From UBA6263 sp049305865 (GTDB lineage: Bacteria; Patescibacteriota; Gracilibacteria; Absconditabacterales; Absconditicoccaceae): 14,560 nucleotides of DNA. The stretch lies in assembly GCA_049305865.1 (NCBI GenBank), contig JBAQPP010000037.1, forward strand, positions 1-14,560, given 5' to 3'. The position numbers and the translations under genes are program-made. Of this stretch, positions 1 through 8,030 are shown piece after piece (the first letter of the stretch is position 1; each line of letters starts with the position of its first letter). The notes beneath the pieces are model-generated. The model had not been told where the DNA came from and did not search any database. It was given only the letters and a program-made list of their open reading frames with translations.

Positions 1-1444
1 CCCTAGCTCTTCGAATAGACAAACTCGTACATTCCACACGATCAGCCTGTCCTTCACCTAAACCAATTAACTTACGGAAATTTACCAAAGCAATTGTATT
101 TGAATTACTTGTTGCACATAGAGCCAATCCCAAAACTAAATTAATCCTATCTTCACTGGAAAGATTGTGAATATTTCCATATCTCTTGATATCAAGAGAA
201 TTCAGATCGATAATGGAATCATAGTTCTGCTGTAATAAAAATCCTGCTCTTAATTTTCTGATTAAAATACTTTTATCCAGACAATCAGCGTCAAGATTTC
301 CAAGAGCTGGTAATACGGTAATCTTACAGGCATCTTTCTTACGTTGAAGAAGTTCTATCGCTTCAGAATCAATCGCAGGAGCAATTATCATATCAAGAGT
401 CCTTCTTTTTTTGGAACGATAGTTTCTGATTATTTCGGCATGTTTTTTTGTAATCGGAAAATTAACCATAACAACACCACCGAAAATACTCTTAAGATTT
501 CCTTCAAGCATTTTCATTAACGCATCTTCAGGATTTGTCTCAATAGATGCACCACATGGATTACCATGTTTGACACCAATAGCCACAAATGGCATATCTT
601 TTTCACTAGTAAATCCCATGTCTTGCCACAGATTATTCTTGTAATATCCAGCAATAATATGCGTCATTGTTTGAAGTACACGATCTACATCCGTAATATT
701 TACCTGGCCAGGATCTCCTTTAATATATTGAAGTTTATCAATACCTAAGGGATCATTTATGCCAAGAATTTTGAAAAGACCATACGATTCCTGCTGTGGA
801 TTCTCTCCATAGCGAGGGTTACGAATTTTTTTTCCAATAACTCCGTAATAATGACCCTGCCCAAAATAACTCATAATAGTAAGATCATAATAAGCAGTTG
901 TAACAAATGCTTTGGTAGCAAAATCGTAACGCTGATCTTCCGTAATTTCAGTACCTTGCTTTTCAAGTATATCCAACAAAACAGGATATTGATCCATACT
1001 GGCAACAATAGTGACATCATTATAATTTTTAGCTGCGGCACGAATCAAGGTTATACCTCCGATATCAATCTTCTCAACAATTGCTTCGTGAGAAGCGCCA
1101 GAGTCAACAGTCTGTTCAAATGGATATAAATCCACAATGACCAAATCCATTTCAGGGATTTCATACTGTTGTAGTTGAGCAAGATCATCTTGATTATCTC
1201 TACGTGCAAGGATACCACCCATAATTTTGGGGTGAAGAGTCTTTACTCGTCCTCCCAAGATAGAAGGATAGCCAGTGATTGTTTCAGCCTTGATTACGGG
1301 GACACCAAGTCCCTCAATAAAATCGGCTGTTCCACCGGTAGATGTGATAGAAACTCCAAGTTCGTGAAGTTTCTTCACGATCAAATCCAGTCCATTGGTT
1401 TTATAAAAGACTGAAATAAAAGCAGATTTAATTGTTTTTTTCAT
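1..1444 (-). CDS. purH: Bifunctional purine biosynthesis protein PurH (AICAR transformylase / IMP cyclohydrolase), C-terminus cut by window edge
   Basis: PurH catalyses the last two steps of de novo IMP synthesis: formylation of AICAR with 10-formyl-tetrahydrofolate, then ring closure. About 481 codons are visible from ATG at 1444; the family is usually 510-530 residues, so roughly the last 40 lie outside the window. The N-terminal cyclohydrolase domain shows TSTGGTA (about 34-40) and GGRVKTLHP (64-72). The transformylase domain shows RYGENPQQ (211-218) and VKHGNPCGAS (291-300), which holds the catalytic Lys-His pair K292/H293. Near the cut end GLGEGQADRV matches the conserved GxGxGQxxRV stretch. 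The frame is open under any code: all 40 glycines I counted are GGN and no in-frame UGA occurs, unlike every other gene here. It is transcribed divergently from asnS and has no Shine-Dalgarno. Function is confident; foreign origin is an inference. Confidence 0.95.
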   Translation of the reverse strand, partial: MKKTIKSAFISVFYKTNGLDLIVKKLHELGVSITSTGGTADFIEGLGVPVIKAETITGYPSILGGRVKTLHPKIMGGILARRDNQDDLAQLQQYEIPEMDLVIVDLYPFEQTVDSGASHEAIVEKIDIGGITLIRAAAKNYNDVTIVASMDQYPVLLDILEKQGTEITEDQRYDFATKAFVTTAYYDLTIMSYFGQGHYYGVIGKKIRNPRYGENPQQESYGLFKILGINDPLGIDKLQYIKGDPGQVNITDVDRVLQTMTHIIAGYYKNNLWQDMGFTSEKDMPFVAIGVKHGNPCGASIETNPEDALMKMLEGNLKSIFGGVVMVNFPITKKHAEIIRNYRSKKRRTLDMIIAPAIDSEAIELLQRKKDACKITVLPALGNLDADCLDKSILIRKLRAGFLLQQNYDSIIDLNSLDIKRYGNIHNLSSEDRINLVLGLALCATSNSNTIALVNFRKLIGLGEGQADRVECTSLSIRRAR

Positions 1445-1557
1445 AAAACATTTTTTTTTAGTTTAACAATTTATTTATTTGATTTATTTAACAAAAAAAT
1501 ATGAAAGACCACAAGTCTTTTTATATTTAGATTTTATTTTTATTTCAGATTTGTTTT

Positions 1558-1586
1558 TTGTTATTAAAATTAAATATAGATATTAT
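1558..1586 (+). promoter_or_regulatory. Candidate sigma70-type promoter of asnS
   Basis: TTGTTA (1558-1563) and TATTAT (1581-1586) are separated by 17 bases, the ideal spacing for a housekeeping promoter. If used, the asnS transcript would carry a leader of about 100 nt. In such AT-rich DNA matches of this kind arise by chance, so this is tentative. Confidence 0.35.
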
Positions 1587-1652
1587 ATACAACAAGTCAA
1601 GTTACAAAATTAAATCTTGCATCTGAGGTTCACATCAATAATCATTTATACA

Positions 1653-1668
1653 GTCTATAAAAATAGAC
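1653..1668 (+). promoter_or_regulatory. Small hairpin in the putative asnS leader
   Basis: GTCTAT (1653-1658) and ATAGAC (1663-1668) form a perfect 6-bp stem with an AAAA loop, ending 25 bases before the asnS ATG. No T-box consensus or adjacent terminator is visible, so a regulatory role is only a possibility. Confidence 0.35.
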
Positions 1669-1693
1669 ATGTTTTATATTTTCAAAATTGCAC

Positions 1694-3085
1694 ATGAAAA
1701 CGACAACAATCGCTGAAATTTATAAAGATTATTCAAAATTGATAAATAATAATTTGAATATAAATTGACGAGTAAGGACAATCAGAGACAGCAAAACATT
1801 TTGATTTATCGAATTAAATGACTGATCACATCTAAAAAATATCCAAATAGTTTTTGAAAATAATTTAAATAATTTTGATGAGATTTGTAAACTAAATATA
1901 GGAAGTTCCTTGAGTATATCATGAACTTTGGTCCCATCACAATGAAACAAACAAGCATTTGAACTCAAAGCCGAAAAAATAGAAATAGTATGATATTCTA
2001 ATCCAGATTTTCCTTTACAAAAAAAACGTCATAGCTTCGAATATCTTAGAGAGATAGCACATCTCAGACCTAGATCCAATACTTTTTCAGCAGTATTTAG
2101 AGTGAGAAGTTTGCTAGCATTTGCTATACATAAATTTTTCAACGAACAATGATTTATCTATGTACATACACCTATCGTAACTTGAAGTGATGCTGAATGA
2201 GCAGGTGAAATGTTTAGAATTTCCACATTAGATTATTTAAATTTACCAAAAACAGATGAATGAAAGGTAGATTATTCAAAAGATTTTTTCTGAAAAGAAA
2301 CCAATCTGACTGTAAGTGGACAACTCAACGCAGAAACATTTGCTACCGCATTTAACAAAGTATATACATTCTGACCTACATTTAGAGCTGAAAATTCCAA
2401 TACTAGTAAACATCTTTCAGAATTTTGGATGATAGAACCAGAGATAGCATTTGCTAATCTACAAGATGATATGGATCTATGAGAAAATTTATTAAAATAT
2501 GTTTTTAAATATATCTTAGAAAATGCAGAGGCTGAATTGGATTTCTTCACTCAGTTTATCAATCCAGAAGTAAAAGAAAGATTAATAAAATTTACAACTT
2601 CAGATTTTGCTAGAGTAACTTATACCCAGGCTATAGAAATATTAAAAAAAGCTGATAAAAAATTTGAATATCCAGTACAACGATGAATAGATTTACAGAC
2701 AGAACACGAAAGATATCTAGCTGAAGAAGTATATAAATGACCAGTTTTCTTGACTGATTATCCCAAAGAAATAAAGGCTTTCTATATGAGATTAAATGAT
2801 GATGGTAAAACAGTAGCAGCAGCAGATTTATTAGCTCCAGGTGTGTGAGAAATTATCTGATGATCTCAGAGAGAAGAAAGATTAGAAGTACTAGAAAAGA
2901 AAATCACAGACCTATGAATGAGATTGGAAGATTACCGATGGTATTTAGAACTTCGTAAATATGGAACAGTCCCTCATGCATGATTTGGAGTATGATTCGA
3001 AAGATTGATGATGTATATTACTTGAATGGAAAATATCCGTGATGTAATCCCCTTCCCAAGAACGCCTAAAACCTGTGAGTTTTAG
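1694..3085 (+). CDS. asnS: Asparagine--tRNA ligase (AsnRS), class II, read with UGA = Gly
   Basis: Charges tRNA-Asn with asparagine in the cytoplasm. The 463-residue product matches the usual AsnRS length (about 466). An N-terminal OB-fold anticodon-binding domain (about 1-105) contains NGRVRTIRDSKTFGFIELND. The class II catalytic core follows: motif 1 with HLRPRSNTFSAVFRVRS and the HTPIVTGSDAEGAGEMF substrate loop, motif 2 with FRAENSNTSKHLSEFWMIEP (about 229-250), and motif 3 with GFGVGFERLMMY and a C-terminal IRDVIPFPRTP. HLSEFWMIEPE favours AsnRS over AspRS. I counted 22 glycines encoded by UGA against 7 by GGN, so in the standard code the gene would be shattered. ATG at 1694 gives the complete N-terminal domain; no Shine-Dalgarno precedes it. 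Stop is TAG. It is followed by a palindrome-rich gap, so it is probably its own transcript. Confidence 0.97.
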
Positions 3086-3339
3086 TAAATTTTACTCTAC
3101 AAAAAACAATCAATGATTTGGTTCTTTGCAAATTGTTTGAGCTGCTGATCATACTCAAAAAGCAAACAAAATTTTGTAGCAAGTCTTGCAAAGAACTAGC
3201 TTTTTTGCCTACTTTTTTGGCAATGAAAAAAAGTAGGTCCAGCGAAGCTTTTAAAAAATCGATTTCTCCACAAAGTTTATCCCGCAAAGCGGGAGTCGAA
3301 ATGACAGTATAAAAAGCATTTAATTTCTAACTCATATCC
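3086..3339. repeat. Gene-free, palindrome-rich intergenic segment (possible dispersed repeat element)
   Basis: No gene is supported here. The stretch carries three successive inverted repeats: GTTCTTTGCAA (3121-3131) with TTGCAAAGAAC (3186-3196); CCTACTTTTTT (3208-3218) with AAAAAAGTAGG (3227-3237); and CCCGC AAA GCGGG (3281-3293). A smaller TTTGAG/CTCAAA pair is nested inside the first. The first palindrome is followed by TAGCTTTTTT, so it could end the asnS transcript. The far end reads, on the minus strand, TGTCATTTCGACTCCCGC, which resembles dispersed intergenic elements I recall from Bacteroidetes and other AT-rich genomes. Membership in a repeat family is inference. Short open frames on both strands here are not credible genes. 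Confidence 0.55.
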
Positions 3340-3672
3340 ATGCCAACAATCACAAAAAAACCTATTAAAAAAGTAACTAAAATGGAAGTAAAGCCTGACT
3401 TTAAAGAAGAAATTGAAGAAAGAATAAAAGAAAGAATGAAGGAAAAAATAGAAGGAATAAACGGAAGAATCAATGAAAAAATGGAAAAGAAGATGTTTAG
3501 ACACCATAAGAAATGTCATTGCTGATGAATCTATTTTCTATGATTTGTCTGAGCTGCAATCTACTTTATCTGACCAGCAACCTCATTTCGGATCTGAGTA
3601 ATAGCATTTTTAAAAGCTATTGTACGACCAGCATTTTTGGTACATTGATTATTAAAATTTTTATGATTATAG
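3340..3672 (+). CDS. Small membrane protein with charged N-terminal helix, conserved-hypothetical type
   Basis: A 110-residue protein once UGA is read as Gly; the standard code would end it after 61 residues, just before the membrane part. Residues 1-60 are very rich in Lys and Glu (EEIEERIKERMKEKIE at about 23-38) and probably form an amphipathic helix or coiled coil. A His/Cys cluster HHKKCHC (55-61) follows. Residues 62-105 are hydrophobic, with GGIYFLGFVGAAIYFIG and VIAFLKAIVRPAFLVHGLLK, consistent with one or two membrane segments. The pattern GFxGAxIYFI...FLKAxxxPAFLVxxLLKFL resembles a short hypothetical protein I recall as widespread in Patescibacteria; its function is unknown. It ends 4 bases before the C39-like peptidase, so the two are almost surely co-transcribed. 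HHKKCHC might bind a metal, but this is speculative. Confidence 0.8.
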
Positions 3673-3676
3673 TAAA

Positions 3677-4204
3677 ATGAAAATATTAAATTTTCCAGAA
3701 AGGAGACAAACCTATAATTATGATTGTTGAGCTTGTGCCCTGCAATCAGTTTTGAATTATTATTGAATAGATGTAAGAGAAGACATCATTATGAAACTAG
3801 CCAATACTACAAAAGATGGCACCCCTATCTGATGAATAGAAAGAACCTCACATAAATACTGACTCCAAACCACTATTGAACATATGACAATCAGTAAAAT
3901 AAAAAAATATGTAGATCAAAATATTCCTGTTATAGTAGTACTACAAGCTCGATCAGATAAAAAACATATAGATTGGGAAAATGATTGGGTAGATTGACAC
4001 TATGTTGTAGCTATATGATATGATAAGGATAAATTATATTTCGAAGATCCATCCTCTATATATAGAACCTACCTACTAAACCAAGAATTTAAAAATAGAC
4101 GACATGATGTAGATATAAATAACAAAGAATATATACATTATGGCATAGTTATTTATGGTAAGAAGCCAAAATACAGTCTTAAAAGTAGAATCCATATGGA
4201 TTAA
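3677..4204 (+). CDS. C39-like (papain-fold) cysteine peptidase, stand-alone domain
   Basis: A 175-residue protein consisting almost entirely of one C39-type peptidase domain. The Cys motif is YDCGACALQSVLNYYGID (15-32) with probable nucleophile C17. The His motif is GHYVVAIGYD (107-116) with H108, followed by YFEDPS with D124, giving a full Cys-His-Asp set in the expected order. C39 domains typically cleave double-glycine leader peptides at the N-terminus of bacteriocin ABC exporters; here the domain stands alone, with no signal peptide, membrane segment or ABC domain. Many stand-alone relatives are annotated as C39-like with unknown substrates. It starts 4 bases after the small membrane protein and ends 19 bases before the MFS-like gene, so it belongs to a tight operon. 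No Shine-Dalgarno is visible. The fold call is strong; the substrate is unknown. Confidence 0.88.
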
Positions 4205-4223
4205 TTTTATTTCAGACTATGCA

Positions 4224-4781
4224 ATGAACCGCACTATCAAGTTTCTGATTCTTTCAGATATTTTTATACTGACAGGATTTGGACTTACATCACCTATATT
4301 TGCTATATTTATCAAAGAGTGAATTATTGGATGAACGATATTTGCTGCTGGTTTATCAAGCACATTATTTTTAATAACCAAAAGTCTAGTTCAACTACCA
4401 TTTTCTAGATATGTAGATAAAGAAAAAGATAAGAAAAGACTGTTGATTATATGAACATCTTTGATAGTAATAGTTCCCTTTTTGTATCTGCTTGTAAGCA
4501 ATGTACGACATATTTATATTGTACAGATAATTTATGGTATAGGTAGTGGTATAGCTTATCCTACACGACTTTGAATATGGACTCTCGCGCTGGATAAAAA
4601 GCATGAAAGTTTTGAGCGAAGTTTATATTCTACCGCTACATGAGTATGAACTGCTATTGCAGCAGCTGTATGATGAGCACTAGCACAATACGCTTGATTT
4701 GATATATTATTTATCACAGTAGGTATATTTTCTATTATAGGATGAGTGATACTTATAAAATTAAAAAATAAATTTAGTTAG
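4224..4781 (+). CDS. Half-length MFS-type membrane transporter (six predicted membrane segments)
   Basis: A 185-residue integral membrane protein. Hydrophobic segments lie at about 7-30, 35-56, 73-91, 96-121, 137-155 and 160-179, six in total. The loop after segment 2, FSRYVDKEKDKKR (60-72), resembles the MFS signature GxLaDrxGrrr, and segment 4 with YGIGSGIAYPTRLGIW resembles the MFS motif YxxGxGxGxxxP. Classical MFS proteins have 12 segments and about 400 residues, so this is one half. Either it works as a homodimer, or it has diverged into another role. I find no second half nearby: the next gene, 11 bases on, is a Nudix hydrolase. Ten or so glycines are UGA. The substrate cannot be predicted. 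A Shine-Dalgarno is absent; the ATG at 4219 is in a different frame. Confidence 0.75.
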
Positions 4782-4792
4782 TATAGATAAAT

Positions 4793-5188
4793 ATGGCTCA
4801 ATCATTTGCAGTAGCAGTTAAATGAATAATTAGAAATCCAGAGAATAAATATCTTATTCTTTTCAAAAGTAATCAGGATGATGTAAATCCAAACGATTTT
4901 GATATACCAGGATGAAGAATCAATCGATGAGAAAAATTGGAAGATGCTCTAGCTAGAGAAATTCAAGAAGAAACCTGACTAAAAATACAGATAGAAAAGA
5001 TTTCAAATTCACGATGATTTACCAAATGAGAAATGCATTTAACATGAACTACTTTTCTAACCTTGTGTGAAAATCGAAAAAACATAACACTTAGTCATGA
5101 ACATAGCTGATTTCGACGAAAAACTAAAGACGAAATAATTAATTGAGAATTCCCCTCACGATTAAAAAATGAATTTAAAAATATTTAA
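4793..5188 (+). CDS. Nudix hydrolase
   Basis: A 131-residue single-domain Nudix protein, which would hydrolyse a nucleoside diphosphate linked to another moiety using a divalent cation. The Nudix box GX5EX7REUXEEXGU is perfect at residues 41-63: G41, E47, R55, E56, E59, E60, G62, L63. It is preceded by DFDIPG, the usual beta strand before the box. Three of the box glycines (G41, G46, G62) are encoded by UGA, strong support for recoding. The C-terminal half (TLCENRKNITLSHEHSGFRR, then the tail) gives no clear substrate hint; housecleaning of damaged nucleotides or an ADP-sugar or CoA role are all open. It sits 11 bases after the half MFS and 22 before the flavodoxin gene, in the same operon. 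Confidence 0.92.
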
Positions 5189-5210
5189 TTTAAAAACATA
5201 AAATATACTT

Positions 5211-5693
5211 ATGAATAAAAATTTGATTATATTTTATTCTCTAGATGGCAATACAAAATTTATCGCTGAATATATTGCATTCCAAATTTGAGCAGATCTT
5301 TTACAATTACAACCTATAAAAGGAATTTCAAATATATGATTTATGAAATATCTACGATGAGGGAGACAAGTATTGATGAAGAATAAACCTGAATTACAAT
5401 CACGAGACATAGATCCAAACGACTACGAAAAAATATTTATATGAACTCCTGTACGAGCATACAATTACGCTCCAGCCCTGAGAACTTTTTTTGATAAAGT
5501 AGTTTTGAAAAATAAAAAAATAGCTCTATTCTGCTGCCATGAATGAGGTAAATGAAAAACATTAGAAAATATGGAAGAAATATTAAAATGAAATGAAATT
5601 ATCGGGAAAATAGATTTTTTTGCACCACTCAAAAAAGACAAAGAAGAACAAGTTAAAAAACTAAATCAACGATTATCTAATAATTTTTCGTAA
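5211..5693 (+). CDS. Flavodoxin-like protein (FMN-binding, flavodoxin fold)
   Basis: A 160-residue protein with flavodoxin-fold organisation. Strand 1 LIIFYS (5-10) leads into the phosphate-binding loop SLDGNTKFIAEYIA (10-23), matching the S/T-x-x-G-N/T-T pattern that grips FMN phosphate. A second FMN loop is suggested by KIFIGTPVRAYNYAPALRTF (74-93), followed by KKIALFCCHEGGKGKTLENM, the typical fourth strand and loop. It would act as an electron carrier or small NAD(P)H:FMN oxidoreductase; the closest general type is the flavodoxin family that includes menaquinone-dependent protoporphyrinogen oxidase-like members. The Cys pair FCCH (108-110) is unusual and might be redox-active. It is the last gene of the operon and is followed by a terminator at 5714-5742. 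Confidence 0.85.
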
Positions 5694-5713
5694 AGATATA
5701 TTATTAATTTAAC

Positions 5714-5742
5714 AAAAAAAAGCCCCCAATAGGGACTTTTTT
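5714..5742. terminator. Bidirectional Rho-independent terminator between convergent flavodoxin and beta-helix genes
   Basis: A-tract plus G (5714-5722) pairs with CTTTTTT (5736-5742), with CCC (5724-5726) pairing GGG (5732-5734), one C/A mismatch and a short CAATA loop. The A-tract on one side and T-tract on the other allow termination in both directions. It lies 21 bases after the flavodoxin stop and 21 bases after the stop of the convergent secreted-protein gene. Confidence 0.85.
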
Positions 5743-5762
5743 ATTAAAAATTATTTATTAAA

Positions 5763-7946
5763 TTAACGCTTTTCAATAAAGTTAAATTTTGATCCTTTTT
5801 TTATTATCTGAATTGTTTTGACTGCTTCTTTATTTCAATCAATATCTTCAGAGTAAAATTTCACTAACATATTTTTTTTATATGTAGTAGTAAATGTTTT
5901 ACCAGTTTTCCAAGATAAATATCATATCTTATAATAAGTTTTTTTTATTTTTTTATCATCCGTAGCCAAAAGTCTAATTGTAAATTTTGTTTTATTAGAA
6001 GTATATATTTTAGAAACTTTAGTCACTGGTAGTTCATTATCGATTTGTATATCACCACTTCATTCACCAACAATATCATCGTTATTTTTGTTATCTGAGT
6101 TATTATTTACATTTATTTTTATCCGTGCTCATGCAGAATTTGGTGATAATGAACCATCTCAATCAACCTTAATAGATATTGAATGTGATGAAGATGAAGA
6201 ACTAGCTATTAATGCAGCATTATTAACATACAATACTCATGTACTAGTGATAGCAAATATATTATTTGTATTCCCTCACATTATTGAATATGTTAAAGGA
6301 GAAGAGTTATATGGATTATCTGCGACTACATTACCTATAATAGTTCAGTTTGAAGTATATCTATTGACAGCAAATATTTGTGGATATATCAATGGAGTAC
6401 TATCTATTACTACCTTAATTTGAGCCTCTGCATACAAAGATGGAGTTCAACTATCTTGTACTCTAACAGTCAAAGTATAAAAAGCATTACTTGTATTATT
6501 TATTGTAGTAGCATTATTAACTATAATTTTTCAATTTGTATTTATAGAAAAAGCATTATTAGTATTACCTCATACTATAGAATAAGTAATAGCCTGTCAA
6601 CTATCAGGGTCACTAGCTACTACATCTCAAACAAAAGTTCAATTCGGATCATTTTTGAAAATAGCAAATAATTGATTTGAGATAATTGGATTATTATTTG
6701 TAACAGGAGATGAAGGAGGAAGAATAATAACATTACCGATTGTATTATTTGTACATCAAATAAATACATCTCATTGAGAATAAATAGGAACCTGAGGAAA
6801 TCATGCTTTGAACCAACGATTAGTTAGACAGTTGAGCATATTCTTATAAACATTACCTGAAGAATATAAATTTTCTCAATGATACCATACAGATGATAAA
6901 GATGTTCAAAGAACAGCTCAAGAAAATATATTATTTCTCATATACACATTATAACCTGATCACATATTTTGATATCATACTCAAGCATGATTAGAAGCAT
7001 AAAATATTGCACCCCCCTGTGATGATGGTCTAGGTGAAATAAAAGTATTTCATTCTATAACCGCAGTATATGGAGAAACAGCCACATCATAAGATGTGAT
7101 AAAATTAAATTTATTTGCAGTATCACTCCTATCTATTCTATTATTAATTATTTGCCAGTTTGCACAACCAACAATTTGTATACCATCTCACGAAGCATCT
7201 TGTTGAGAAGGTCACACTAAATAATAATTCTGGTTAACTGTCCTAATCAAGTTATCTTCTATTATTATTCAGTTTACATATTTAATATACATACCATCAT
7301 CAGCAATATCTTCTATTACAGAGTTTTTTAATTTAATATTTTTTATAGATGAGCCGCTTCATATAGGATCTCAAGTAGATCTCAATCACCATCATGCATT
7401 GTGTAAATAACAATTTTCCACGCTTGTATTACTACTAAATCTCACAAGAGCATCAGCATTTTTTGTTGCTGATACCTCCAATCATACTATACGAGTGTTA
7501 CTATTTTGTTGTAAATTAGGATTACCATAAAATCTTATATTAATAGCATATGAATCTCATGTATAAATTATTTTTGGTCTCGTTCATACTCAATAAGCTC
7601 AAATATTTATATTTTCTTTATTTAAAAATTCTATCGCTCAATAATTTGTGGTACCTCTCTTAAAAAGATAAGTTTTATTTTGCGTTACTGTACCATATCA
7701 TTTAGGGACTTCTGCCCAACTATTATAAGGTTGACCAATAGTTCAATTTCTGGGGCTACCCGTATAACTAGAATCTATATAAACATTCTTAGATGGATTA
7801 GAATCTGCAATATCTGGGTCTCATGCACTATTTGTAGTTTGCCAAACTTTTGTTTCACTTTGAATAGCAAAAGAAAAATTGGGTAGAAAAATAAATCATA
7901 AAGATATAAAAATAAAATATAGAAAATAGATAAGATTTCTTTTCAT
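5763..7946 (-). CDS. Large secreted protein: parallel beta-helix, two cadherin-like repeats and an OmpL47-type C-terminal domain
   Basis: A 727-residue protein, read minus-strand from ATG at 7946 to TAA. A signal peptide is clear: Lys/Arg start, hydrophobic core LIYFLYFIFISLGFIF, and a likely cleavage site after NFSFA (27). Residues about 60-410 look like a right-handed parallel beta-helix of the pectate-lyase/NosD type, with many short Asn- and Ile-rich turns such as NIKLKNSVIEDIADDGMYIK and NGIIIEDNLIRTVNQNYY. Two cadherin-like repeats follow at about 418-515 and 524-609; both contain the ITYSI/LTYSI...GGNTNNxFxI core. The first has DVVASDPDSGQ, a calcium-binding type sequence, while the second is less acidic. 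After an Asn/Asp/Ser linker, the C-terminal 90 residues include YYKIGYLSW and VKFYSEDIDGNKE, characteristic of OmpL47-like domains. No LPXTG anchor is present. Roles as polysaccharide-binding or -cleaving surface protein or adhesin are inferred; catalytic residues are not identifiable. Confidence 0.88.
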
Positions 7947-7980
7947 AATTTATTGATTAAAAAAATGTAAAAAGACAAGC

Positions 7981-8010
7981 TTTATATGTATTTCTCAATC
8001 AAAAAAGCAA
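7981..8010 (-). promoter_or_regulatory. Candidate promoter of the secreted beta-helix protein gene
   Basis: On the minus strand TTGCTT (8010-8005) and TATAAA (7986-7981) are separated by 18 bases, about 35 bases before the ATG at 7946. It lies in the 84-base gap after tex, which would let the secreted protein be expressed independently of hflX-tex. Weak evidence in AT-rich DNA. Confidence 0.35.
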
Positions 8011-8030
8011 GTTTTTTTTATATATAAAAT

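Larger units (their letters stand above)
1445..1693. promoter_or_regulatory. Divergent purH/asnS intergenic region
   Basis: This 249-base AT-rich gap separates the divergent purH and asnS starts and holds no convincing gene. It contains a candidate asnS promoter (1558-1586) and two perfect 6-bp hairpins. The first is AAAGAC/GTCTTT at 1504-1520, followed by TTTTA on the plus strand and so resembling a weak terminator or attenuator. The second is GTCTAT/ATAGAC at 1653-1668. Neither purH nor asnS has a purine-rich ribosome binding site in front of its ATG. Confidence 0.5.

Noticed and set aside
1504..1520. True terminator in the purH/asnS gap
   Set aside because: It lies between two divergent starts where no transcript should end, the stem is only 6 bp and A/T-rich, and the T-run is short.
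1593..1693. T-box riboswitch in front of asnS
   Set aside because: No T-box consensus, specifier loop or terminator/antiterminator pair could be found in the short leader.
3277..3519. Minus-strand open frame rich in Phe/Ser opposite the small membrane protein
   Set aside because: It is the mirror of the Lys/Glu-rich helix of the plus-strand gene and resembles no family.
6088..6423. Plus-strand open frame of 111 codons inside the secreted-protein gene
   Set aside because: It lies opposite the cadherin-like domain of a gene with strong domain evidence and has no recognisable motif.
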